From NCBI RefSeq assembly GCF_001277235.1, contig NZ_CP012266.1:1550001-1614000 (forward strand): a DNA stretch of 64,000 nucleotides, given 5' to 3'. Source of the DNA: Cronobacter dublinensis subsp. dublinensis LMG 23823 (lineage in GTDB: Bacteria > Pseudomonadota > Gammaproteobacteria > Enterobacterales > Enterobacteriaceae). Shown one piece after another: positions 9,272-17,723 of the stretch (the stretch's first letter is position 1; the number at the start of each line of letters is the position of its first letter). A program made the translations under genes and the position numbers. The notes under the pieces were generated by a model that made no database searches, was not told the DNA's origin, and was given only the letters and a program-made list of their open reading frames with translations.

Positions 9272-10240
9272 TTAGCTGTGCTTTTCAGCGAGACCGTCCA
9301 GGTAACGCTCTGCGTCCAGCGCGGCCATACAGCCGGTGCCGGCGGAGGTGATCGCCTGACGGTAGATATGGTCCATAACGTCGCCTGCGGCGAACACGCC
9401 AGGGATGCTGGTTTGGGTAGCGTTGCCGTGGATGCCGGACTGCACTTTGATGTAGCCGTTCTCAAGCTCAAGCTGACCATCAAAAATAGCGGTGTTCGGG
9501 CTGTGGCCTATCGCGACAAACAGACCCGCAACCTCCAGCGTCTCGACGTTGTCCGGGTTCAGCGTGTCGCGCAGACGCAGACCGCTCACGCCCATCTGAT
9601 CGCCGGTGACTTCTTCCAGCGTGCGGTGGGTGTGCAGCACGATGTTGCCGCTTTCCACTTTATCCATCAGACGTTTGACGAGGATCTTCTCGGCGCGGAA
9701 GGTGTCGCGACGGTGGATCAGATGCACTTCAGAGGCGATGTTCGCCAGATACAGCGCTTCTTCCACGGCGGTGTTGCCGCCGCCGATGACCGCGACTTTC
9801 TGGTTGCGGTAGAAGAAACCGTCGCAGGTCGCGCAGGCAGAAACGCCGCGGCCTTTGTAGGCTTCTTCCGACGGCAGGCCCAGGTAACGCGCGGACGCGC
9901 CAGTCGCGATAATCAGCGCATCGCAGGTGTATTCGCCGCTGTCGCCAATAAGACGGAACGGACGGTTTTGCAGATCGACCTTGTTGATATGGTCGAACAG
10001 GATTTCTGTTTCAAACTTCGCGGCATGCTCGTGCATGCGTTCCATCAACAGCGGACCGGTCAAATCGTGCGGGTCGCCCGGCCAGTTTTCCACTTCGGTC
10101 GTGGTCGTCAACTGACCGCCTTTTTCCATCCCGGTAATCAGAACCGGCTTCAGGTTAGCGCGTGCCGCGTAGACCGCAGCGGTGTATCCCGCCGGGCCGG
10201 AGCCAAGAATTAACAGCTTACTGTGTTTAGCCGTGCCCAT
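9272..10240 (-). CDS. trxB: Thioredoxin reductase
   Basis: A 322-residue FAD flavoprotein that reduces thioredoxin with NADPH in the cytoplasm. The FAD site GSGPAGYTAA is near residue 14, the redox-active CATC lies at about 136-139, and the NADPH fold GGGNTAVEEA follows. The C-terminal FAD motif GVFAAGDVMD is present. The start MGTAKHSKLLILG matches E. coli; 32 upstream in-frame codons are not conserved, and GAGGAT precedes the chosen ATG. It is transcribed divergently from lrp. Confidence 0.98.
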   Translation of the reverse strand: MGTAKHSKLLILGSGPAGYTAAVYAARANLKPVLITGMEKGGQLTTTTEVENWPGDPHDLTGPLLMERMHEHAAKFETEILFDHINKVDLQNRPFRLIGDSGEYTCDALIIATGASARYLGLPSEEAYKGRGVSACATCDGFFYRNQKVAVIGGGNTAVEEALYLANIASEVHLIHRRDTFRAEKILVKRLMDKVESGNIVLHTHRTLEEVTGDQMGVSGLRLRDTLNPDNVETLEVAGLFVAIGHSPNTAIFDGQLELENGYIKVQSGIHGNATQTSIPGVFAAGDVMDHIYRQAITSAGTGCMAALDAERYLDGLAEKHS

Positions 10241-10275
10241 GAGATCCTCATTGTTGTTGGCAGACAATGGGCTGG

Positions 10276-10304
10276 ATTGTAGGGAATTTGCCGGGGTAAA
10301 AAAA
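10276..10304 (-). promoter_or_regulatory. Possible trxB promoter
   Basis: On the minus strand the -10 hexamer TACAAT lies 36 bases before the trxB start codon. The -35 position, 17 bases further upstream, falls in a T run and is weak. Confidence 0.45.
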
Positions 10305-10574
10305 GAGTGTGGCAATTTTGTTAACGATTCATGCAATAGCTTTAGCCAATAGCGCCATTATTTTTACTGATTAAAAAGCGCGGCGGATAAGGCAATAAAA
10401 TGAGGGATAATCGCTGGTCGTTACCACTCTCTGGCACGTTCTACTAAAAATCGATGTTTTGCTTTGACAATCCCCTGCGCTTTTGCGAAAACATTCGAGG
10501 AAGAAAAAAGTGTTGGCTTTGGTTGTAGCGCATTCTGGCGCAAGCTTGTGCCAAATTCCGGGCTATTGAAATTC

Positions 10575-10602
10575 ACGCATGGCGTGGACAGACGCCATGC
10601 GT
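10575..10602 (+). repeat. Perfect hairpin in lrp leader
   Basis: ACGCATGGCGT and its exact complement separated by 6 bases, about 108 bases before the lrp start codon. No T run follows, so it is not a simple terminator. Confidence 0.7.
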
Positions 10603-10709
10603 AATATCGATAGCTGCCAGCGGGCAACGGTCTTCTAACTGACACCCTGAACAGTGAAGTGCAATGGGTAATGGCAGGTGTAGGGAAGGAATACAGAGAG
10701 ACAATAATA

Positions 10710-11204
10710 ATGGTAGATAGCAAGAAGCGCCCTGGCAAAGATCTCGACCGTATCGATCGTAACATTCTTAATGAGCTGCAAAAGGATGGGCGTATTTCTA
10801 ACGTCGAGCTTTCAAAAAGAGTGGGTCTTTCCCCGACGCCGTGCCTTGAGCGCGTTCGTCGTCTGGAACGACAGGGTTTTATTCAGGGCTATACGGCTCT
10901 GCTGAACCCGCATTATCTGGATGCCTCACTTCTGGTTTTTGTTGAGATTACTCTGAATCGTGGCGCACCGGATGTATTTGAGCAGTTTAATGCTGCTGTG
11001 CAAAAGCTGGAAGAAATTCAGGAGTGCCATCTGGTTTCCGGTGATTTCGACTACCTGTTGAAAACCCGCGTGCCGGATATGTCCGCTTATCGTAAGCTTC
11101 TGGGCGAAACCCTGCTGCGACTGCCGGGCGTCAACGACACCCGTACTTACGTCGTCATGGAAGAAGTCAAGCAGAGTAATCGTCTGGTCATTAAGACCCG
11201 CTAA
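10710..11204 (+). CDS. lrp: Lrp, leucine-responsive regulatory protein
   Basis: A 164-residue global regulator, identical in length and almost in sequence to E. coli Lrp. It controls amino acid metabolism, transport and fimbriae and senses leucine. The N-terminal helix-turn-helix (about 10-65, with NVELSKRVGLSPTPCLERVRRLE) is followed by the RAM ligand-binding domain. The start MVDSKKRPGKDLDRIDRN is the family start; the 17 preceding in-frame codons lie in the leader. A second, more distant Lrp-type regulator is encoded at 41706-42191. Confidence 0.98.
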   Translation: MVDSKKRPGKDLDRIDRNILNELQKDGRISNVELSKRVGLSPTPCLERVRRLERQGFIQGYTALLNPHYLDASLLVFVEITLNRGAPDVFEQFNAAVQKLEEIQECHLVSGDFDYLLKTRVPDMSAYRKLLGETLLRLPGVNDTRTYVVMEEVKQSNRLVIKTR

Positions 11205-11260
11205 CACAGAACAGGTGCAAACCGGGCGTAGTTTGATTACACTCCTGTTAATCCATACAG

Positions 11261-11297
11261 CAGCAGTGGCGGGGTTTCTCGCCACTGCTGTCCGTTT
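11261..11297 (+). terminator. lrp terminator
   Basis: An 11-bp perfect stem (CAGCAGTGGCG and complement) with an 8-base loop, then TCCGTTTT. It lies between lrp and the ftsK start at 11324. Confidence 0.8.
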
Positions 11298-11323
11298 TAC
11301 CTCATGGACCTGGAGAGCCTGTC

Positions 11324-14300
11324 TTGAGCCAGGAATACACCGAAGACAAAGAAGTCACACTCACTAAATTAAGCAGCGGGCGCCGACTGCTCGAGGCGCT
11401 GCTGATCCTCGTCGTGCTGTTTGCCGTCTGGCTGATGGCCGCCCTGTTAAGCTTTAACCCTTCTGATCCCAGCTGGTCGCAAACGGCCTGGCATGAGCCT
11501 ATCCATAACCTGGGCGGTACGCCTGGCGCGTGGCTGGCGGATACGCTGTTTTTCATTTTCGGCGTGATGGCTTACACCATTCCCGTGATCATGGTCGGCG
11601 GCTGCTGGTTTGCCTGGCGTCAGCGCGGCAATGACGATTACATCGACTATTTCGCTGTGGCGCTGCGCCTTATCGGCGTGCTGGCGCTGATCCTCACCTC
11701 CTGCGGACTCGCGGCGATCAACGCCGACGACATCTGGTACTTCGCCTCCGGCGGGGTGATCGGCAGCCTGCTCAGCACCGCGCTACAGCCTATGCTTAAC
11801 AGCAGCGGTGGCACCATCGCGCTGCTCTGCGTCTGGGCGGCGGGCCTCACGCTGTTCACCGGCTGGTCATGGGTCAGCATCGCAGAGAAAATCGGCAGTT
11901 TCGTGCTGACCGTGCTAACGTTCGCCAGCAACCGTACCCGTCGGGACGACACCTGGCAGGATGAAGACGACTACGAAGACGATGAAGCGCACGACGATGA
12001 TGAAGAGGATGAATACGAGCAGGCACCCGCGAAAAGGGAGTCTCGTCGCGCGCGTATTCTTCGTGGTGCTTTAGCCCGCCGCCAGCGGCTGGCAGATAAA
12101 TTCAGCAACCCTGTTGCGCGTAAAACCGATGCCGCGCTCTTCTCGGGCAAACGGATGGATGACGCCGACGAGGTGCAATACAGCGTGCGCGGCACCCCTG
12201 CGGATGCTGACGACGTATTATTCTCGGGCCATAAAGTGACCGAGCCGGATGCGTTTTACGATGAAAACGATCCGCTGCTGAACGGCCACTCTATCGCCGA
12301 TCCGGCCGCCGTCGCGGCGGCTGCCACCCCGGTTGCGCCGGTCTGGGCCGACGCGCAGACCGCGATGCCATCAGATACCGTAAGCGTTCAGGCACCGGAC
12401 GTTGCACCAGAGATAGAGTGGCACGCGGCGCCTTCCGCGCCGCACGCTCATCCGGGCATCGCGCCAGAGCCAGATTACTACGCGCCGCCGGTCTCGCAGG
12501 CGCCGCAGGAAGAGATTTACTGGCAGCCCGCACAGACGAGCGCGCCGCAGCCGCATGCGTCTGCGCAGTCGCCAGGTCAGCCGGTGCAACAGCCTTATCA
12601 ACCAGCGCAGCCGGCTTATCAGCCTGCGCAGCCGCAGCAACCGGTGCAGGCTCAGCCGTATCCGGCGCAGCAACCGCACCCGCTGACGTCTCAGCAGGCA
12701 CCATCGGCGCACGAGCCTTATGCTCCGCACACCGCGCCGTATGCGCCTGCGCCAGAACCTTATACCGCTGCGCCGGAAATGTATGCCCAGGCGGCGCAGG
12801 AAACTTACGCCGCGCCGCAACCCTATGCGCCTGTGCAGGACACCGCGCCGGTGTACGAGCCGGAGCCAGTTGCGCCGCCGGAAGACGTCAAACCCGCGCG
12901 TCCGCCGCTCTATCATTTTGAAGAAGTCGAAGCGCAGCGCGCTCGCGAGCGCGAACAGCTGGCCGCCTGGTATCAGCCGATCCCGGATCCGGAGGAGCTT
13001 GCTCGCAAAGAAGAGCCCGCGCGCGCGCCGCACCCTGCGCCTGCCGCGCCGTCATTACCGGCGTCTGATATCGCAGGCGCTGCCGCGTCTGGTCTGAACG
13101 CCGCCGCGCAGGCGACTGCCGCCGCCGCCGCCGTTCACGCCGCGACGCAGACGGTTTCTGCCGCGTCGCAAACCGCAGCCGCTTTTACGCCGGTCGCTGG
13201 CGAAGCGCCGCGTCCGCAGGTTAAAGAGGGCATTGGCCCGCAGCTGCCGCGCCCGAATCGCGTTCGCGTACCGACCCGTCGCGAACTGGCGTCTTACGGC
13301 ATTAAACTGCCGTCCCAGCGGATGGCGGAAGAGCGTGCCCGCGAAGAGGCGGAGCGTCGTATGGCGCAACAGCAGCAGGGCGTTTCTGATGAAGAAGCCG
13401 ATGCGATGTACCAGGATGAGCTGGCGCGTCAGTTTGCCGCTTCGCAGCAGCAACGCTACGGTGAAGAGTACCAGGCGGAAATGAGCCCGGAAGAGGAAGA
13501 AGCCGCGGAGCATGCGGAGCTGGCGCGTCAGTTCGCGGCCACGCAGCAGCAGCGCTACGCCGCGCCGCAGCCGTCAGGTGCCGCGCCGTTCCTGCCGGAC
13601 GACGTTGCGCTTTCACCGATGAAAGCGCTGGTCAATGACGGCCCGAGCGAGCCGCTGTTTATGCCAGAGCCTGTCGAACCCGAACCGTATCGCCAGGCGC
13701 CGCAACACTATCAGCCTCCGCAAACGCACGCCGCGCCGCCGCAGCCTGCTACGCCTGCGCAAAGTCATGCGCAGCCTCAAAGTTATACGCCGCAACCGCA
13801 AGCGCCCCAGCAATACGCGCCGCAGCCTGCTGCGTATCAGGCGCCTGCACAGCCAGCCATGCCTGCACAGGGTTATCAGCCTCAGCAACAGGCCGCGCCG
13901 TCGCATCAACCACCGGCCGCCGCGCCGCGCGAGAGTCTGATCCATCCGCTGCTGATGCGCAACGGCGATGAACTGCCGATGCATAAACCGTCCACGCCGC
14001 TGCCGTCGCTTGATCTGCTGACGTCGCCGCCAGCGGAAGTCGAACCGGTAGACAGCTTCGCGCTTCAGCAGATGGCGCGGCTCGTCGAAGCGCGTCTGGC
14101 GGATTTCCGCATCAAGGCTGATGTGGTGAACTATTCGCCAGGCCCGGTCATCACGCGCTTTGAGCTGAACCTCGCGCCGGGCGTCAAAGCCGCGCGAATT
14201 TCCAACCTGTCGCGCGACCTGGCGCGTTCACTCTCCACCGTCGCGGTGCGTGTCGTGGAAGTTATCCCCGGCAAGCCGTATGTCGGCCTTGAGCTGCCGA

Positions 14301-15472
14301 ACAAAAAGCGCCAGACCGTCTACCTGCGTGAAGTGCTCGACTGCGCGAAATTCCGTGATAACCCGTCGCCGCTGAGCGTGGTGCTCGGTAAAGATATCGC
14401 AGGCGAACCGGTGGTGGCCGATCTTGCGAAAATGCCACACCTGCTGGTGGCCGGTACGACCGGTTCCGGTAAATCGGTGGGTGTTAACGCCATGATCCTG
14501 AGCATGCTCTATAAAGCGACGCCTGACGACGTGAAATTCATCATGATCGACCCGAAAATGCTGGAGCTCTCGGTTTATGAGGGCATTCCGCATCTTCTGA
14601 CCGAAGTGGTCACCGACATGAAAGACGCCGCCAACGCCCTGCGCTGGAGCGTGAACGAGATGGAAAAACGCTACAAGCTGATGTCGGCGCTGGGCGTACG
14701 TAATCTCGCGGGCTATAACGAAAAAATCGCCGAAGCCGAACGCATGGGGCGGCCAATCCCGGATCCGTACTGGAAACCGGGCGACAGCATGGACGCTACC
14801 CATCCGGTGCTGAAAAAGCTGCCGTATATTGTCGTGCTGGTGGATGAGTTCGCTGACCTGATGATGACGGTGGGTAAAAAAGTCGAAGAGCTTATCGCGC
14901 GTCTGGCGCAGAAAGCGCGTGCGGCAGGCATCCACCTGGTGCTCGCGACCCAGCGTCCGTCCGTGGATGTGATTACCGGCCTGATTAAAGCCAACATCCC
15001 GACACGTATCGCCTTTACGGTCTCCAGTAAAATCGACTCGCGTACCATCCTCGATCAGGGCGGCGCGGAATCGCTGCTTGGAATGGGGGATATGCTCTAT
15101 TCAGGGCCGAACTCCACCACGCCGGTTCGCGTTCATGGCGCCTTTGTGCGTGATGAAGAGGTGCATGCCGTCGTCCAGGACTGGAAAGCGCGCGGTCGCC
15201 CGCAATACGTCGAAGGCATTACCTCTGACAGCGAAAGTGAGGGCGGCGGTGGCGGCTTTGACGGTGGCGAAGAGCTCGATCCGCTGTTCGATCAGGCGGT
15301 CGCGTTTGTCGTGGAAAAACGTAAAGCGTCGATTTCCGGCGTACAGCGTCAGTTCCGTATCGGCTATAACCGCGCGGCGCGTATTATTGAACAGATGGAA
15401 ATGCAGGGTATCGTCAGCGAGCAGGGCCATAACGGCAACCGCGAAGTGCTGGCGCCGCCGCCATTCGAGTAA
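11324..15472 (+). CDS. ftsK: FtsK, DNA translocase at the division septum
   Basis: A 1382-residue septal protein that recruits late division proteins and pumps chromosome DNA to dif for XerCD dimer resolution. The start is TTG, as known in E. coli, with GGAGAG upstream. Four membrane segments lie within about residues 20-200. A long Pro/Gln/Ala-rich linker follows to about residue 880 and is some 50 residues longer overall than in E. coli (1329). The motif ELARQFAxxQQQRY occurs twice, at 699 and 732. The motor has Walker A GTTGSGKS (1044-1051) and Walker B IVVLVDEFADL. The C-terminal gamma domain (KRKASISGVQRQFRIGYNRA) reads KOPS. Confidence 0.97.
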   Translation: MSQEYTEDKEVTLTKLSSGRRLLEALLILVVLFAVWLMAALLSFNPSDPSWSQTAWHEPIHNLGGTPGAWLADTLFFIFGVMAYTIPVIMVGGCWFAWRQRGNDDYIDYFAVALRLIGVLALILTSCGLAAINADDIWYFASGGVIGSLLSTALQPMLNSSGGTIALLCVWAAGLTLFTGWSWVSIAEKIGSFVLTVLTFASNRTRRDDTWQDEDDYEDDEAHDDDEEDEYEQAPAKRESRRARILRGALARRQRLADKFSNPVARKTDAALFSGKRMDDADEVQYSVRGTPADADDVLFSGHKVTEPDAFYDENDPLLNGHSIADPAAVAAAATPVAPVWADAQTAMPSDTVSVQAPDVAPEIEWHAAPSAPHAHPGIAPEPDYYAPPVSQAPQEEIYWQPAQTSAPQPHASAQSPGQPVQQPYQPAQPAYQPAQPQQPVQAQPYPAQQPHPLTSQQAPSAHEPYAPHTAPYAPAPEPYTAAPEMYAQAAQETYAAPQPYAPVQDTAPVYEPEPVAPPEDVKPARPPLYHFEEVEAQRAREREQLAAWYQPIPDPEELARKEEPARAPHPAPAAPSLPASDIAGAAASGLNAAAQATAAAAAVHAATQTVSAASQTAAAFTPVAGEAPRPQVKEGIGPQLPRPNRVRVPTRRELASYGIKLPSQRMAEERAREEAERRMAQQQQGVSDEEADAMYQDELARQFAASQQQRYGEEYQAEMSPEEEEAAEHAELARQFAATQQQRYAAPQPSGAAPFLPDDVALSPMKALVNDGPSEPLFMPEPVEPEPYRQAPQHYQPPQTHAAPPQPATPAQSHAQPQSYTPQPQAPQQYAPQPAAYQAPAQPAMPAQGYQPQQQAAPSHQPPAAAPRESLIHPLLMRNGDELPMHKPSTPLPSLDLLTSPPAEVEPVDSFALQQMARLVEARLADFRIKADVVNYSPGPVITRFELNLAPGVKAARISNLSRDLARSLSTVAVRVVEVIPGKPYVGLELPNKKRQTVYLREVLDCAKFRDNPSPLSVVLGKDIAGEPVVADLAKMPHLLVAGTTGSGKSVGVNAMILSMLYKATPDDVKFIMIDPKMLELSVYEGIPHLLTEVVTDMKDAANALRWSVNEMEKRYKLMSALGVRNLAGYNEKIAEAERMGRPIPDPYWKPGDSMDATHPVLKKLPYIVVLVDEFADLMMTVGKKVEELIARLAQKARAAGIHLVLATQRPSVDVITGLIKANIPTRIAFTVSSKIDSRTILDQGGAESLLGMGDMLYSGPNSTTPVRVHGAFVRDEEVHAVVQDWKARGRPQYVEGITSDSESEGGGGGFDGGEELDPLFDQAVAFVVEKRKASISGVQRQFRIGYNRAARIIEQMEMQGIVSEQGHNGNREVLAPPPFE

Positions 15473-15481
15473 CCGATCTTC

Positions 15482-15516
15482 CCCTGCGCGTGCGTCATGA
15501 GGCAGCACGCGCAGGG
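15482..15516 (+). repeat. Perfect hairpin after ftsK
   Basis: A 12-bp perfect inverted repeat (CCCTGCGCGTGC and complement) with an 11-base loop, 10 bases after the ftsK stop. It lacks a T run, so it may slow transcription or protect the ftsK mRNA rather than act as a strong terminator. Confidence 0.6.
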
Positions 15517-15660
15517 CGTCACGCTCATCATGATTCTGAAAAGATGGGTAAATTGCCAAAAAATCAGGTTTTTCTTCTGTCGAAAACCGCAGCCTTGTGG
15601 CTACAGTAAAGGACAGTAAGCGATCCCGTACCGGGGTCGGTCGTATTCTGAGGGATAACA

Positions 15661-16275
15661 ATGAAAAAAATCGCCGTTACCTGTGCTTTGCTTTCCGCGT
15701 TTGCCGTCTCGTCCGTATGGGCGGACGCCGCAGGCGATTTGAAAAGCCGCCTTGATAAAGTCAGCAGCTTCCACGCCAGCTTCACCCAGAAAGTGACCGA
15801 TGGCAGCGGCGCTGCCGTACAGGAAGGCCAGGGCGATCTTTGGGTAAAACGCCCGAACCTGTTCAACTGGCACATGACTCAGCCGGATGAGAGCGTACTG
15901 ATCTCCGACGGCAAGACGCTGTGGTTTTATAATCCGTTTGTTGAGCAGGCGAGCGCCACCTGGCTGAAAGATGCCACCAGTAACACGCCGTTTATGCTGA
16001 TCGCGCGTAACCAGAGCAGCGACTGGCAGCAGTACAACATCAAACAGAATGGCGACGACTTCGTGCTGACGCCGAAAGCAAGCAGCGGCAACCTGAAGCA
16101 GTTCACTATTAATGTGAGCCGCGATGGCACCATCAACCAGTTCAGCGCCGTCGAGCAGGACGATCAGCGCAGCAGCTATCAGCTCAAATCACAGCAGAAT
16201 GGCACCGTGGATATGAGCAAATTTACCTTTACGCCGCCGCAGGGCGTAACGGTGGACGACCAGCGTAATAAGTAG
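15661..16275 (+). CDS. lolA: LolA, periplasmic lipoprotein carrier
   Basis: A 204-residue protein that carries outer-membrane lipoproteins from LolCDE to LolB across the periplasm. It has a signal peptide (MKKIAVTCALLSAFAVSSVWA, cleaved before DAAGD). The mature protein matches E. coli LolA throughout, including FHASFTQKV and WVKRPNLFNWHM. TGAGGGA precedes the start. rarA starts 8 bases after the lolA stop, so the two are an operon. Confidence 0.97.
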   Translation: MKKIAVTCALLSAFAVSSVWADAAGDLKSRLDKVSSFHASFTQKVTDGSGAAVQEGQGDLWVKRPNLFNWHMTQPDESVLISDGKTLWFYNPFVEQASATWLKDATSNTPFMLIARNQSSDWQQYNIKQNGDDFVLTPKASSGNLKQFTINVSRDGTINQFSAVEQDDQRSSYQLKSQQNGTVDMSKFTFTPPQGVTVDDQRNK

Positions 16276-16283
16276 AGGTACGG

Positions 16284-17627
16284 GTGGGCAATCTTTCGCT
16301 CGATTTTTCCGATAACACCTTTCAGCCTCTGGCCGCGCGTATGCGGCCAGAAAATCTGGCGCAGTATATCGGGCAGCAGCATCTGCTGGCACCCGGTAAG
16401 CCGCTGCCCCGCGCCATCGAGGCCGGGCATCTCCACTCCATGATCCTCTGGGGCCCCCCGGGCACCGGTAAAACCACGCTTGCAGAAGTCATTGGGCGCT
16501 ACGCCAATGCTGATGTAGAGCGCATCTCGGCAGTGACGTCCGGCGTGAAAGAAATTCGTGAGGCTATTGAACGCGCGCGGCAAAACCGCAACGCGGGCCG
16601 CCGCACCATTCTGTTTGTCGATGAAGTGCATCGCTTCAATAAAAGCCAGCAGGACGCCTTTCTACCGCATATCGAAGACGGCACGATTACGTTTATCGGC
16701 GCGACCACGGAAAACCCGTCGTTCGAGCTGAACTCGGCGCTGCTGTCCCGCGCCCGCGTCTATCTGTTGAAATCGCTGACGGTTGCAGATATCGAACAGG
16801 TGCTGACGCAGGCGATGACCGATCGTGAGCGCGGCTACGGCGGGCAGGATATCGTTCTGCCGGATGAAACCCGGCTTGCCATCGCGGAGCTGGTCAACGG
16901 CGACGCGCGCCGTGCGCTCAATACGCTTGAGATGATGGCGGATATGGCGCCAACGGACGACAGCGGCAAGCGGGTGCTGAAGCCTGAACTACTGACAGAA
17001 ATTGCGGGAGAGCGCAGCGCGCGCTTTGATAATAAAGGCGACCGCTTTTACGATCTGATTTCGGCGCTGCATAAATCGGTGCGCGGCTCCGCGCCGGACG
17101 CCGCCCTTTACTGGTATGCGCGTATCATCAGCGCGGGCGGCGATCCGCTGTATGTCGCGCGCCGCTGCCTGGCTATCGCGTCGGAAGATGTCGGCAACGC
17201 CGACCCGCGGGCGATGCAGGTCGCTATCTCCGCATGGGATTGCTTTACGCGCGTCGGGCCCGCAGAAGGCGAAAGGGCGATTGCCCAGGCCATTGTCTAT
17301 CTCGCCTGCGCGCCGAAAAGTAATGCGGTTTACACCGCCTTCAAAGCGGCGCTAAGAGATGCTCGCGAGCGCCCGGATTATGACGTGCCGGAACATCTGC
17401 GCAACGCGCCGACGAAGCTGATGAAAGAGATGGGCTATGGTCAGGAGTATCGTTACGCGCACGATGAACCCAACGCCTACGCGGCTGGCGAAGACTATTT
17501 CCCGTCGGAAATGGCACAAACACGTTACTATCATCCCACCAACAGAGGTCTTGAAGGCAAGATTGGCGAAAAGCTAGCCTGGCTTGCTGAACAGGATCAG
17601 AAAAGCCCCACAAAACGCTACCGCTAA
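16284..17627 (+). CDS. rarA: RarA, replication-associated recombination ATPase
   Basis: A 447-residue AAA+ protein (also called MgsA), the same length as in E. coli and related to eukaryotic WRNIP1. It acts at stalled or gapped replication forks. The start is GTG, as in E. coli, with AGAGG upstream. Walker A is GPPGTGKTT (57-65), Walker B ILFVDEVHRF, and the sensor block GATTENPSFELNSALLSRARV follows. The C-terminal tetramerisation region ends in SPTKRYR. It lies in an operon with lolA. Confidence 0.97.
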   Translation: MGNLSLDFSDNTFQPLAARMRPENLAQYIGQQHLLAPGKPLPRAIEAGHLHSMILWGPPGTGKTTLAEVIGRYANADVERISAVTSGVKEIREAIERARQNRNAGRRTILFVDEVHRFNKSQQDAFLPHIEDGTITFIGATTENPSFELNSALLSRARVYLLKSLTVADIEQVLTQAMTDRERGYGGQDIVLPDETRLAIAELVNGDARRALNTLEMMADMAPTDDSGKRVLKPELLTEIAGERSARFDNKGDRFYDLISALHKSVRGSAPDAALYWYARIISAGGDPLYVARRCLAIASEDVGNADPRAMQVAISAWDCFTRVGPAEGERAIAQAIVYLACAPKSNAVYTAFKAALRDARERPDYDVPEHLRNAPTKLMKEMGYGQEYRYAHDEPNAYAAGEDYFPSEMAQTRYYHPTNRGLEGKIGEKLAWLAEQDQKSPTKRYR

Positions 17628-17665
17628 TGCGATCGTTGCGGTAAGGTAAATCGTTGTATATCAGT

Positions 17666-17705
17666 GCGACCGCAGGCAGCGGTCGCCTTTCCCTTTCCTT
17701 TTTTC
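17666..17705 (+). terminator. Hairpin with T-rich tail before serS
   Basis: GCGACCGC, a 5-base loop and its exact complement, followed by a pyrimidine-rich run ending in TTTTTT. It lies between the rarA stop and the serS start, only 19 bases from the serS ATG. It may terminate rarA transcripts or act as a leader attenuator for serS. Confidence 0.6.
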
Positions 17706-17723
17706 GATAAGCACAGGATAAGC

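Larger units (their letters stand above)
10241..10709. promoter_or_regulatory. Divergent trxB/lrp control region and long lrp leader
   Basis: A 469-base gap with no convincing gene. It contains a trxB promoter candidate and, toward lrp, a region that should encode the long untranslated leader known for E. coli lrp. A perfect 11-bp hairpin occurs at 10575-10602. I could not fix the lrp promoter itself. Confidence 0.6.

Noticed and set aside
12371..13513. Long minus-strand and alternate-frame open frames across the ftsK linker
   Set aside because: They are Arg-rich products of the GC-rich Pro/Gln/Ala repeats read in other frames, and ftsK itself is clearly coding here.
15482..15516. Possible strong intrinsic terminator after ftsK
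   Set aside because: The stem is perfect but there is no T run, so I list it as a hairpin only.
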